In this document: piece after piece, positions 53,761 through 62,645 of the stretch
How the letters are laid out: each line of letters starts with the position of its first letter
Position numbering within the stretch: position 1 is the stretch's first letter
The notes under the pieces: generated by a model
What the model was told of the DNA's origin: nothing
Seen by the model: the letters and a program-made list of their open reading frames with translations, nothing else
Database searches by the model: none
Made by a program: the position numbers and the translations under genes
Source: an uncultured beta proteobacterium
Lineage (GTDB): Bacteria > Pseudomonadota > Gammaproteobacteria > Burkholderiales > SG8-39
Assembly: GCA_902826155.1 (NCBI GenBank)
Contig: CADEDU010000013.1
Span: 40,078-104,077 of the forward strand
Length of the DNA: 64,000 nt
Direction: 5' to 3'

Positions 53761-55140
53761 ATGCGCTCTCCGAACCAAGCCGCCCGCCAGCAGATCGCCG
53801 CCGCCCTACGCCGTGGCCCGATCAGTGCACCCGCGCTCGCCGAGGTGCTGGTGATTTCACCGCGCACTGTCCTGCGATTGATCGGTGAACTCGGTGAACG
53901 CGTCGTATCGATGGGCGCCGCGGGGCGACGGCGCTATGCCTTGGCGCGTCCGCTGCGTGGCGATGCACGGCCGATCCCGGTGTTTGCTGTCGATCGACGG
54001 GGAAGCGTGCATGACGCCGGCACGATCCAACTTGTCGATCCAGGCGGCAGTACGTTCGATCTCGCGACCCTGGGCTGGCCCGTCGACACCTCCGCCCGCG
54101 ACGGCTGGTGGCAGGGCCTGCCCTATCCGCTCTACGACATGCGCCCGCAAGGATTCATTGGTCGGGCGTTCGCGCGCCTCGAACATCGCGCACTGGAGGT
54201 GGCGAGCGATCCGCGTGCCTGGGGCGATGACGACATCGCCTATGTGCTGAGTCGGCGCAGCGCTGACGTACCGGGAAGCTTGATTGTGGGAGAGCCGGCG
54301 CTGCGCCTTCATCAGGCGCAGCGCGCGCTCGCCGCGGCGCCGATCAAACCTGCCGCGTTGACCGATGCCTATCCTGCGTTGGCGGAGGCGGCCATCGGGC
54401 ACGCGGTGCCAGGGAGCAGCGCGGCTGGGGAGTTCCCGAAGTTCACCGCGACGCGCACGATGACCGCGGCTCGAACGCCCCATGTGATCGTGAAGTTTTC
54501 CGGACAAGCTGGCGGCGATGCAACCCAACGCTGGTCCGACCTGGCGGTGTGCGAGCACCTCGCGCTCGAGCAGATCGATGAGGTGGGCGGTTTGCAGGCG
54601 GCCCGCAGTCGCATCATCCAGGCGCGGCAGCGCACCTTCTTCGAGTCCGAGCGTTTCGATCGTCATGGGCTGTTCGGCCGCTCGCCGGTGGTCAGCCTGG
54701 AGGCGATCAACGGCCATCTGCTGGGGCTGGCCAGCGGTGACTGGCGCGATCACGCCGCCGCGCTGCTGCGGCTCAAGCTGATCGACGAATCCACCGCGCG
54801 ATCGCTCGTGCTGCTGTGGTGGTACGGGCGGCTGATCGCCAACAGCGACATGCACCTTGGCAACCTGAGCCTGATTCCTGCCGATGGCGCGCTGCGCCTG
54901 GCGCCGGTCTACGACATGCTGCCGATGGGCTATGCGCCGCTGCCCGGCGGCGAGGTAACGCGCGCGCCATGGTCGTTCGAGCTGCCGCTGCCGCGCGAGG
55001 CGCGTGTGTGGACGCAAGCGTGTACCGCAGCGATCGCGTTCTGGCGCACGGCGGCCACCGACGCTCGGATCTCATCGCGCTTTCGATCGCTGTGCAATCA
55101 GAACGCTGGTGAGTTGGAGCGCTGCGCGGAGAGGTTGTAG
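53761..55140 (+). CDS. Stand-alone HipA-family toxin kinase with N-terminal DNA-binding domain (YjjJ-like)
   Basis: A 459-residue protein. Residues 1-60 look like a winged-helix DNA-binding domain (PISAPALAEVLVISPRTVLRL). The HipA kinase part has the Gly/Ser-rich loop PGSSAAGEFPKF (217-228), the ATP-binding lysine in VIVKF (K245), the catalytic NSDMHLGN (N361, D363, H365, N368) and VYDMLP (D385). The size and build fit the E. coli YjjJ type, which has the HipB-like and HipA-like functions in one chain. No separate hipB gene is near. There is no ribosome site; the 12-base tandem repeat abuts the start. Target in the cell is unknown. Confidence 0.83.
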   Translation: MRSPNQAARQQIAAALRRGPISAPALAEVLVISPRTVLRLIGELGERVVSMGAAGRRRYALARPLRGDARPIPVFAVDRRGSVHDAGTIQLVDPGGSTFDLATLGWPVDTSARDGWWQGLPYPLYDMRPQGFIGRAFARLEHRALEVASDPRAWGDDDIAYVLSRRSADVPGSLIVGEPALRLHQAQRALAAAPIKPAALTDAYPALAEAAIGHAVPGSSAAGEFPKFTATRTMTAARTPHVIVKFSGQAGGDATQRWSDLAVCEHLALEQIDEVGGLQAARSRIIQARQRTFFESERFDRHGLFGRSPVVSLEAINGHLLGLASGDWRDHAAALLRLKLIDESTARSLVLLWWYGRLIANSDMHLGNLSLIPADGALRLAPVYDMLPMGYAPLPGGEVTRAPWSFELPLPREARVWTQACTAAIAFWRTAATDARISSRFRSLCNQNAGELERCAERL

Positions 55141-55239
55141 GCGGGGCGGTCGTTTCTAAGATGCTGGAGAACAGGTGGTGGGCGGGGTAAGGCGATAGCC
55201 AGACTGATACCCTTCAGGATCCGTGCGTCAACGCCCGCC

Positions 55240-56049
55240 ATGTCCAGCTTCGTGCGCCTTCTCCTCACCACCGCCCTCGCCACGCTCGTCAGCGCGTGTC
55301 GCATCGACGACTACTTCCTCTACTACCCGCAGCCGTTGAGCGAGCAGGCCGCCGCCGCGATCGCCAAGCGGCACGCGAATGCCGAGGAGATCGTGATCGA
55401 GCCGCAGCAGGGCGTGCGGCTGCACGGCTGGCTGATCGGACATCGCGACGCGGGCACGGCGCGCAAGCCGTTGGTGGTGTACTACAGCGGCAACGCTGAG
55501 GAAGTGTCGTGGCTGTTGGAGGAAACGAAGCGCTTTCCGTCGCACGCGTTTCTGCTGATGAACTATCGCGGCTATGGGCGCAGTACCGGCAAGCCGCACG
55601 AGTCGACGCTCTTCGCCGATGCGCTCGCGGTGTTCGATGCGGTCGCGCGGCGTCCGGAGCTCGATCGGGATCGCGTGCTGCTCTGGGCACGAAGCCTCGG
55701 CACCGGCGTCGCGGTGCATGTGGCCACGGAGCGGCCCGTCGCCGGTCTGGTGCTGGTGTCACCCTACGACAGCATCACGGCGCTGGCGACGCTGCATCAG
55801 CCGCTGCTCAAGGGCCTGCTCACTCAACACTTCGATTCGATCGGCAAGGCGCCGCGGGTGCGGGTGCCGATGACTGCGCTCGCCGCCATACGTGACACGC
55901 TGATTCCCATCGCGCATTCCGATCGCCTGGTCAAGGCGTGGGGCGGATCGGCGCGCCTCGTGTCGCTGCCGCAAGGCGAACATCAGTCGCTGCATCGCTA
56001 TCCTGAATACTGGCAGGCGATTGCCGAGGCGTTCAGACGCAAGGATTGA
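55240..56049 (+). CDS. Lipoprotein alpha/beta hydrolase
   Basis: A 269-residue protein. The signal ends in LVSAC (Cys20), so it is a lipoprotein. The hydrolase domain begins at about residue 57. The nucleophile elbow is WARSLGTG, which lacks the first Gly of GxSxG but keeps the rest; late DTLIP and GEHQSL supply the acid and His. It is of the BEM46/YqiK type and probably acts in the periplasm on esters or acyl groups. It is a single gene between the HipA-type gene and the thiolase-like gene. Confidence 0.82.
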   Translation: MSSFVRLLLTTALATLVSACRIDDYFLYYPQPLSEQAAAAIAKRHANAEEIVIEPQQGVRLHGWLIGHRDAGTARKPLVVYYSGNAEEVSWLLEETKRFPSHAFLLMNYRGYGRSTGKPHESTLFADALAVFDAVARRPELDRDRVLLWARSLGTGVAVHVATERPVAGLVLVSPYDSITALATLHQPLLKGLLTQHFDSIGKAPRVRVPMTALAAIRDTLIPIAHSDRLVKAWGGSARLVSLPQGEHQSLHRYPEYWQAIAEAFRRKD

Positions 56050-56233
56050 TCGTCGCGGTCGAACTTCGGGCTCAAGCGCATGTGGCATGGAGGCGCGCGC
56101 GCTACGAATCGCCCGGCCCGCAACTCGCGAAGCAAAACGCGTGGCTCCATGAATCTCAGCGGTTAAACTTGCCGGCCATGACGTCCACCGATTTGTCGAC
56201 CGTTCGCGCCGCGGCACGCGCGATCCCAGAGCA

Positions 56234-57403
56234 GTGAAACGCAACCGCCTGCGCTACGACGGCATCGTCGTCGCCGTACCGGTGACGGTTCCGTACGTGC
56301 GCTATTCGATCCGCTCCGCGCACTGGTTTCTCGGCCGCGCGCTGGCCGAGCTGATCAAGCGTTCGGGAATCGCCAAGCGCGAAATCGACGGGCTGTGCGT
56401 GTCGAGTTTCATGCTCGCGCCAGACACCGCGATCGGCCTTACCCAGCACCTCGGGGTGAGTCCGCGCTGGCTCGATTTCCTGCCGATCGGCGGGGCGAGC
56501 GGCGTGGTGGCGTTGCGTCGCGCCGCGCGCGCGGTGCAGGCGGGCGATGCCGACGTCGTGGCCTGCATCGCCGGCGATGCCAATCAGACCGAATCGTTTC
56601 GCCTGAACGTCTCCAACTTCAGCGTGTTCTCGCGCGACGCGTCGTATCCGTACGGCTCGGGTGGTCCGAATGCGAGCTTCGCGTTTCTCACCGCGCACTA
56701 CATGCGCAAGTTCGGCGCGACGGCGGAAGACTTCGGCCGCATCTGTGTCGACCAGCGCACCAACGCGCTTTCGTTCCCGCACGCGCTCATGAAAAAGCCG
56801 CTCACGATGGACGAGTACTTGAACGCGCGACCGATCGCCGATCCGATCCGCCTGTTCGACTGCGTCATGCCTTGTGCGGGCGGCGATGCGTTCCTGGTGC
56901 TCCGCGAGGAGCACGCGCGCGATCTGGGTCTGCCGTTCGCGCGGGTGCTGGGCACGATCGAGCGGCACAACGCGTTTCCCGACGATCCGATCCAGATGCG
57001 CGGCGGTTGGGCGATGGATGTCGACGATCTCTACGCGCAGGCCGGCGTGCGCGCGAGCGATATCGATTTCTTCCAGCCGTACGACGACTATCCGGTGATC
57101 GTCGCGATGCAGATCGAGGATCTGGGGTTTTGCGCCAAGGGCGAGGCGCCGGCGTTCCTGCGTGCCAATACGATGACCTGTGACGGCACGTTTCCGCTCA
57201 ACACCAACGGCGGACAGCTCTCGGTCGGCCAGGCTGGCGCGGCCGGAGGGTTTCTCGGACTGGTCGAGGCGATTCGCCAGCTCACCGGCGAGCAGCTCGG
57301 TGCGAAGGTGCCCGATGCGAAGGTCGGCATGGTCAGCGGCTTCGGCATGATCAACTTCGATCGCGGCCTGGCAAGCGGCGCGGCGATCCTCGCACGCGCC
57401 TGA
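56234..57403 (+). CDS. Thiolase-fold protein lacking catalytic Cys and His (Ltp2-like aldolase candidate)
   Basis: A 389-residue SCP2-thiolase-type protein starting with GTG. The first thiolase motif reads PIGGASGVVAL: Gly87 replaces the nucleophilic Cys. In the C-terminal NTNGGQLSVGQAGAAGG, Gln333 replaces the His of GHPxGxSG. The segment FFQPYDDYPVIVAMQIEDLGF (Y283, Y286) resembles Ltp2, a thiolase-fold aldolase that works with a DUF35 protein to cleave CoA thioester side chains of steroids. The following gene encodes a DUF35 zinc-ribbon domain, which supports this reading. It is probably not a thiolase. Substrate unknown. Confidence 0.8.
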   Translation: MKRNRLRYDGIVVAVPVTVPYVRYSIRSAHWFLGRALAELIKRSGIAKREIDGLCVSSFMLAPDTAIGLTQHLGVSPRWLDFLPIGGASGVVALRRAARAVQAGDADVVACIAGDANQTESFRLNVSNFSVFSRDASYPYGSGGPNASFAFLTAHYMRKFGATAEDFGRICVDQRTNALSFPHALMKKPLTMDEYLNARPIADPIRLFDCVMPCAGGDAFLVLREEHARDLGLPFARVLGTIERHNAFPDDPIQMRGGWAMDVDDLYAQAGVRASDIDFFQPYDDYPVIVAMQIEDLGFCAKGEAPAFLRANTMTCDGTFPLNTNGGQLSVGQAGAAGGFLGLVEAIRQLTGEQLGAKVPDAKVGMVSGFGMINFDRGLASGAAILARA

Positions 57404-57444
57404 TACTCACGACGAATCGCGCACCGCAGCCAATCGACACCCGC

Positions 57445-58689
57445 ATGGTCAAACCGCTTACCGCACCGAGGCGCAAGAATCCGATCCTGCGCACGCGCCT
57501 GCCGACGTTGCCGCCGGGTGCGCGCAGTCGTCCAGCGCTGGGCATGACGGCCGCGGCGGCCGAGGGGCGGTTTGCGCTGCAAACGTGCAAGGACTGCGGC
57601 ACGGTGCAATACCCGGCGCGCGAAATGTGCGTGAGCTGTTTGTCCGACAAACTGCTGTGGCGCGACCAGGATGGTGCGGGCGAGCTGATCTCCGAGACGG
57701 TCGTGCATCACAGCAACAACTTGTTCTTTCTCGAACGCCTGCCGTGGCGGCTGGGCATGGTCAAGCTCGATTGCGGTCCGAGCGTGGTCGTGCATCTGCA
57801 TGCAGACGTGCCGGCGGCGCCCGCTCGCGTGCGCGTGGCTGCGTGTCTCGATCGCGCGAGCCAGGCGGTGCTGGTGGCATTTCCTCCGGAGGACACGCCC
57901 AACATGGCCGATGACCGTCAACTGCGTGAGATGACGTGCGATCCGAAGTTCCGCAAGGTGCTGGTCACCGACGGCAAGACCGCGGTGGGACAGGCGCTGG
58001 TGCAAGCGCTGGCCAAGGCGGGCGCGGGCCTGATCTGGGTGGGTTACGCCGAGCCGTGGAAGAAGTATCCCGGGTTGGAAGCCCTAAAGCAGTTGCCGCA
58101 GGTGACGCTGGTGCCGCTCGATGTCACCAACGGCCAGTCGGTGAAGGAACTCGCCGGTGAACTGGGAGCGCGCGTCGACATCCTCGTCAACAACGCCGAA
58201 GTTCATCGCGCCTACGGCATCGCGGCGCGTTACGGTACCGACGTCGCGCGCGCCGAGATGGACGTGAACTACTTCGGCCTGCTGCGGTTGGCGCAGGAAT
58301 TCGGGCCGGTGATGCGCGCGCGTGGTGCCGATGGACAGAACAGCGCGGTGGCGTGGGTGAACCTGCTGTCGATCTATGCGCTCTCGAATTTTCCCGCGCA
58401 CGGAACGTTCTCGGCATCGAAGGCCGCGGCGTACTCGCTGTCGCAATGTCTGCGCGCCGAGATGAAACCTTCAGGCGTGCGTGTGGTGAACGTGTTCCCC
58501 GGACCGATCGACGACGAGTGGAATCAGATGCTGCTGCCGCCGAAGGTGGCGCCGGGCGCGTTGGCCGGTGCGATCGTCAAGGCGCTGCAGGGCGGCGTGG
58601 AAGACGTCTATCCGGGCGACGTCGCACAGGAATGGCTGGTGCGCTGGCGCGAGAACCCCAAGGGCCTGGAACGCGAGCTGTCGGAATGA
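57445..58689 (+). CDS. DUF35 zinc-ribbon/OB-fold protein fused to a degenerate short-chain dehydrogenase
   Basis: A 414-residue fusion. The N-terminal part (about 30-150) has the rubredoxin-like zinc site C48, C51, C62, C65 (CKDC, CVSC) and the OB-fold end VAFPPEDTP of DUF35 acyl-CoA-binding proteins. The C-terminal part (170-414) is an SDR: VTDGKTAVGQ (174-183, a poor nucleotide motif), NNAE (249-252), S309 in NLLSIYAL, and FSASK at 322-326 in place of YxxxK, so the catalytic Tyr is Phe322. DUF35 normally partners thiolase-like proteins. The SDR part may be structural or may still bind a cofactor. The gene starts 41 bases after the thiolase-like gene. Confidence 0.85.
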   Translation: MVKPLTAPRRKNPILRTRLPTLPPGARSRPALGMTAAAAEGRFALQTCKDCGTVQYPAREMCVSCLSDKLLWRDQDGAGELISETVVHHSNNLFFLERLPWRLGMVKLDCGPSVVVHLHADVPAAPARVRVAACLDRASQAVLVAFPPEDTPNMADDRQLREMTCDPKFRKVLVTDGKTAVGQALVQALAKAGAGLIWVGYAEPWKKYPGLEALKQLPQVTLVPLDVTNGQSVKELAGELGARVDILVNNAEVHRAYGIAARYGTDVARAEMDVNYFGLLRLAQEFGPVMRARGADGQNSAVAWVNLLSIYALSNFPAHGTFSASKAAAYSLSQCLRAEMKPSGVRVVNVFPGPIDDEWNQMLLPPKVAPGALAGAIVKALQGGVEDVYPGDVAQEWLVRWRENPKGLERELSE

Positions 58690-58708
58690 GCAGGCAACGG
58701 GAGCCGCG

Positions 58709-59494
58709 ATGAGCATGAACACCCTGATGCAACTGGCGAGCGAACTGGCGAGCGGACAGATCCGCGTGGTCGATCTCACGCAGACACTGTCGCCGGATTT
58801 CCCGCAGATCACCCTGCCGCCCGAAGCCGGTCAGTGCTGGCCGTTTCGCATCGAGGAGATCTCGCGCTACGACGATCGCGGCGGCGGCTGGTACTGGAAC
58901 AATTTCTCCTGCGGCGAGCACACCGGTACGCACTTCGATGCGCCGATCCACTGGGTGTCGGGGCGCAACCTGCCCAACAACGCCACCGACACGATCCCGG
59001 TGCAGAACTTCGTGGGGCCGGCGTGTGTGCTCGATTGCTCGCGCGAGTCGGCCGCGAATGCCGATTTCCTGCTGACCAAACAATGGGTGCTCGACTGGGA
59101 GGCGCGGCACGGTCGCATTCCGGCGCGCGCCTGGGTGCTGATGCGCACCGATTGGTCCAAGCGCACCGACGCCGAGGCGTTCCAGAATTACGACGAGGAA
59201 GGGCAGCACACGCCAGGCCCCGATGCGCAAGTCGTGCAGTTTCTGGTGCAGGAACGCGATGTCGCGGGCTTCGGCACCGAGTCGATCGGCACCGACGCAG
59301 GGCAGGCGATGCATCTGAACCCGCCGTTTCCGTGCCACTACTTCATGCACGGTGCGGGGCGCTATGGCCTGCAATGCCTCACCAATCTCGATCAGCTCCC
59401 GCCCACCGGTGCGGTGATCTTCGCCGCGCCGCTCAAGATCAAGCAGGGCAGCGGCAGTCCGTTGCGCGTACTGGCGCTGGTGCCGGGGCGCTAG
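58709..59494 (+). CDS. Cyclase family protein (kynurenine formamidase-like metal hydrolase)
   Basis: A 261-residue protein. The metal motif HTGTHFDAP in the N-terminal half is the family hallmark, with further His/Asp in the middle region and the typical VVDLTQTLSPDFP start. Such enzymes hydrolyse amide or ester bonds of small acids, for example N-formylkynurenine, or act as lactonases. GGGAGCCGCG precedes the ATG, 19 bases after the fusion gene, so the three genes are one transcript. It may hydrolyse a product of the aldol cleavage step. Confidence 0.85.
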   Translation: MSMNTLMQLASELASGQIRVVDLTQTLSPDFPQITLPPEAGQCWPFRIEEISRYDDRGGGWYWNNFSCGEHTGTHFDAPIHWVSGRNLPNNATDTIPVQNFVGPACVLDCSRESAANADFLLTKQWVLDWEARHGRIPARAWVLMRTDWSKRTDAEAFQNYDEEGQHTPGPDAQVVQFLVQERDVAGFGTESIGTDAGQAMHLNPPFPCHYFMHGAGRYGLQCLTNLDQLPPTGAVIFAAPLKIKQGSGSPLRVLALVPGR

Positions 59495-59506
59495 AGAGCG
59501 CGATGG

Positions 59507-60574
59507 TCAGAAGATCCGGTTGAACCAGAGCAGCGAGAGCAGCCCTGAAAGTGTCGCCAGGAGTGCGGCAGCCGCAGCAAACAGCGCGGTGATTTCGGTT
59601 TCGCGTTTCTCGAACGCGAACTTGGTGTTGAGCGACTGGTAGATTTTCTTCAGGTCGGCGGCGTTGCCGGCGAACAGATACTCGCCGCGCGTGGTGTTGG
59701 CGATCTGCTTGAGCGATTCTTCATCGAGGCGCACGCGGAACGACCAGCCCTCGAACTGCAGCGTCGTACCCTTCGGGGTGCCGATGCCAACGGTGTAGAC
59801 CTTCACGCCGCGCTCAGCCGCCATCTTCGCGGCCTTCATCGGATCGGGACCAGCGGTGTTGTGGCCATCGGAAAGGAGCACGATCGCGGCGCTCTCGAAC
59901 GAACCCGGCGGCACCGGCTTGACCTCTTCCTTCTTCTCGGCGAAGCGCTGCGCGAACGGCGTGCCTTTGAGCGCGGCATCGCGTCCGCCACCAAACTGCA
60001 ATTCGCCCAGGTCGATGCCGGCGTTGGGGAACAGCGTCGCCAGTGACAGCACGATGCTGCTGCCGATCGCGGTGCCACGCTGTAGCTGAAACCGGTCGAT
60101 CGCCGCGAGCACATCGTCGCGATTGGTGGTGGGTGCCTGCGCCACGGCCGCTGTGCCGGCGAACGAGACGATGCCGATTTTGGTCGACTTGGGCTGTTCG
60201 TTCACGAACGCCTTTGCCGCCGTCTGCGCCGCCGCGAGCCGGTTCGGTTCGACGTCGGTGGCGCGCATGCTGCCCGAAACGTCCATCGCCAGAATGACGG
60301 TCTGGTTCTGCACCGGAAGTGTGACCACCGCTGCCGGCCGCGACATAGCACCGATCATCGCCACCAGCGCGAGCAGGAACAAGGTCGGTGGAATCGCGCG
60401 ACGCAGCGTCGTGCCGACGCCGCCCGCCGGCGCCATGAGCGCGAGATTGGCGAACTGCATTGCCGCCTTGCGCTTGCGCCGTTGCAGCCAGAGATACAGC
60501 GCGATCAGCAGCGGCAGCGCGGCGAGCAGCCACAGGAACTCCACCCATTGGAACGTCAGTGGCAGCTTGGTCAT
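59507..60574 (-). CDS. VWA domain membrane protein (BatA-like)
   Basis: A 355-residue protein. Two N-terminal membrane segments (about 10-30 and 60-80), a von Willebrand A domain with an intact MIDAS (DVSGSMRATD, D98, S100, S102), and a C-terminal membrane helix. It follows the DUF58 gene by three bases and belongs to the MoxR-DUF58-VWA set often tied to assembly or stress tolerance of the cell envelope. Its precise role is unknown. It is convergent with the cyclase gene. Confidence 0.85.
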   Translation of the reverse strand: MTKLPLTFQWVEFLWLLAALPLLIALYLWLQRRKRKAAMQFANLALMAPAGGVGTTLRRAIPPTLFLLALVAMIGAMSRPAAVVTLPVQNQTVILAMDVSGSMRATDVEPNRLAAAQTAAKAFVNEQPKSTKIGIVSFAGTAAVAQAPTTNRDDVLAAIDRFQLQRGTAIGSSIVLSLATLFPNAGIDLGELQFGGGRDAALKGTPFAQRFAEKKEEVKPVPPGSFESAAIVLLSDGHNTAGPDPMKAAKMAAERGVKVYTVGIGTPKGTTLQFEGWSFRVRLDEESLKQIANTTRGEYLFAGNAADLKKIYQSLNTKFAFEKRETEITALFAAAAALLATLSGLLSLLWFNRIF

Positions 60575-60577
60575 GGC

Positions 60578-61552
60578 TTACGAACCCAGATGCTGCGGCA
60601 GGCCCCCGCTCGCAGCGAGCCGGCTGCGGCGTTTGCGCAGGTCGGTGAAACGCATGATGGTGTCGACCAGATCGTCGGCGGTGGACAGCTCCAGCGCATC
60701 GACGCCGGCGTTCTGGAACCCGCTGCGCAGTTCGGCCTCGCGTTGTTCCGCCGCGGCCATGAAGCGCTTGCGGAAACCGCGGTTGTGCGTATCGACGAAC
60801 AGTTGCTCGCCGGTTTCGGCGTCCTGGATCATCACCATGCCCATGTCGGGCAGTTCCATCTCCAGAGGATCGTAGAGCCGTACCGCGAGCACCTCGTGTC
60901 GTTGCGCCAGGTGCGCGAGCGGCTGCGCCCAGCTGCGGGCGCTGATGAAGTCGGACACAAGGAACACGATCGAGCGCCGCTTGATGATCTGGAACGCCTC
61001 GCCGACGAACGCCTGCAGATCGGTGCTGTTGGCGCGCTCCGGCTTCGGTCGGGTCAGCATGCGGTTGAGGATGTGCAGCACGTGGCGTCGCCCGTTGCCT
61101 GCCGGGATCACCGTGTCGAGCCTGTCGCCGTACAGGATCGCGCCGACGTTGTTGCCGTGCCGGGTGAGCAGCCGCGCCAGCACCGTGACGAACTCGGTCG
61201 CGATGTGCGCCTTGTCGGCGCTTTGCGAGCCGAACTGCACCGACGGGCTCAGATCGAGCAGGAACCAGGCGGTGACTTCGCGGTCTTCGTTGAACTCGCG
61301 CACGTACGGCGTTTGCAGCCGCGCGGTGACGTTCCAGTCGATATGGCGTACGTCGTCGTGGTACTGGTATTCGCGCAGATCGGCCAGATCGAGCCCGAAG
61401 CCGCGGAACAGCGTGCGATAGTCGCCGTGCAGCAATCCGTCGAGCCGGCGGATGACGGTCCACTCCAGCCGCCGCAGCACCCGCTCCGGGTCGGGTTTAG
61501 CGGCTGGTTGGGCGGCCGGTTGAGCCGAGGGCTCAGGCCTCTTGGGGGACAC
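60578..61552 (-). CDS. DUF58 domain protein
   Basis: A 324-residue protein starting with GTG. The family core includes GLDLADLREYQYHDDVRHIDWNVTARL and LLDLSPSVQFGSQ; it is soluble. The first 20 residues are a Pro/Ala/Gln linker (PSAQPAAQPAAKP). It overlaps the end of the MoxR gene by about 20 bases, showing coupled translation. DUF58 proteins are partners of MoxR ATPases and VWA proteins; function unknown. Confidence 0.85.
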   Translation of the reverse strand: MSPKRPEPSAQPAAQPAAKPDPERVLRRLEWTVIRRLDGLLHGDYRTLFRGFGLDLADLREYQYHDDVRHIDWNVTARLQTPYVREFNEDREVTAWFLLDLSPSVQFGSQSADKAHIATEFVTVLARLLTRHGNNVGAILYGDRLDTVIPAGNGRRHVLHILNRMLTRPKPERANSTDLQAFVGEAFQIIKRRSIVFLVSDFISARSWAQPLAHLAQRHEVLAVRLYDPLEMELPDMGMVMIQDAETGEQLFVDTHNRGFRKRFMAAAEQREAELRSGFQNAGVDALELSTADDLVDTIMRFTDLRKRRSRLAASGGLPQHLGS

Positions 61553-62549
61553 GAACGTGCGTCTCGAGTGGTTTCTCCGGCGCGGGCACGTGCGCCATGA
61601 TCCGCTCGATCAGCTTGTCGGCGGTCTGACCTTCGGCCAGCGCTTCGTACGACAGCACCAACCGGTGCCGCAGCACGTCGGGGACGAGATCGGTGACGTC
61701 TTCAGGCCACACGTAGGTGCGTCCGCGCAGGAACGCCAGCGCACGTGCACCTTCGATCAGGTTGATCGTCGCGCGCGGACTCGCGCCGAACGTGAGGAAC
61801 CGCGCGAAATCCTTCAGGCCGGCGCGCTCCGGATCGCGCGTGGCGCTTACCAGGCGCACGGCGTACTGGATCAGCGACGGATCGACATACGCGGTGCGGC
61901 ATTCGCGTTGCAGCGCTGAGAGCTGCTCGGTCGAGGCGACTGCGCCGACCACCGCGGCCGGGCCGGTCACGCGCTGCACGATCACGAACTCCTCCTCGTC
62001 GGAGGGGTAGCCCACCAGCACCTTCATCATGAACCGGTCGACCTGCGCCTCGGGCAGTGCATAGGTGCCTTCGGTTTCGATCGGGTTCTGCGTGGCCATC
62101 ACCAGGAACGGCTCGGGCACCCGATGCGTTTCGCCTGCGATCGTGACCTGCCGCTCCTGCATCACCTCCAGGAGCGCGCTTTGCACTTTCGCTGGCGCGC
62201 GGTTGATCTCGTCGGCGAGCAGCAGGTTGGTGAACACCGGCCCGAGCGAGGTGTTGAACTCGCTGGTCTTCTGGTTGTAGATGCGCGTTCCCACCAGATC
62301 GGCCGGCACCAGATCGGGCGTGAACTGGATGCGCCGGAACGCGCCGCGCATCGTCTTGGCGAGCGTGTTGACGGTGAGGGTCTTGGCCAGCCCGGGCACG
62401 CCCTCGACCAGCAGATGGCCCTGCGCCAGCGTCGCCACGAGCACGCGCTCGAGAAAATGATCCTGCCCCACCACGACCCTCTTCACTTCGTAGAGGATCT
62501 TCTGCATCAGCGCGGCGACTTCGGAACGGCCGGAAGCGGTGTTGTCCAT
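61533..62549 (-). CDS. MoxR-type AAA+ ATPase
   Basis: A 338-residue ATPase. Walker A is EGVPGLAKT (49-57), Walker B LLLADEIN, sensor 1 MATQNPIETEG, and the DRFMMKVLVGYPS segment is typical of MoxR. ATG at 62549 (MDNTASGRSE) is used; the upstream extension is basic and has no site. MoxR ATPases act as chaperones to mature VWA-containing protein complexes. The gene lies 96 bases after the HtrA-type gene and leads to the DUF58 and VWA genes. Confidence 0.92.
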   Translation of the reverse strand: MDNTASGRSEVAALMQKILYEVKRVVVGQDHFLERVLVATLAQGHLLVEGVPGLAKTLTVNTLAKTMRGAFRRIQFTPDLVPADLVGTRIYNQKTSEFNTSLGPVFTNLLLADEINRAPAKVQSALLEVMQERQVTIAGETHRVPEPFLVMATQNPIETEGTYALPEAQVDRFMMKVLVGYPSDEEEFVIVQRVTGPAAVVGAVASTEQLSALQRECRTAYVDPSLIQYAVRLVSATRDPERAGLKDFARFLTFGASPRATINLIEGARALAFLRGRTYVWPEDVTDLVPDVLRHRLVLSYEALAEGQTADKLIERIMAHVPAPEKPLETHVRVPQEA

Positions 62550-62645
62550 GGAGACCCGGTTGGTGGGAACGCTGCGGTGGAATCGCGGAAACGAAACAAG
62601 CGTGGGGAGCATCTACTGCGGCAGCAACTACGACAAACGGGGCAA

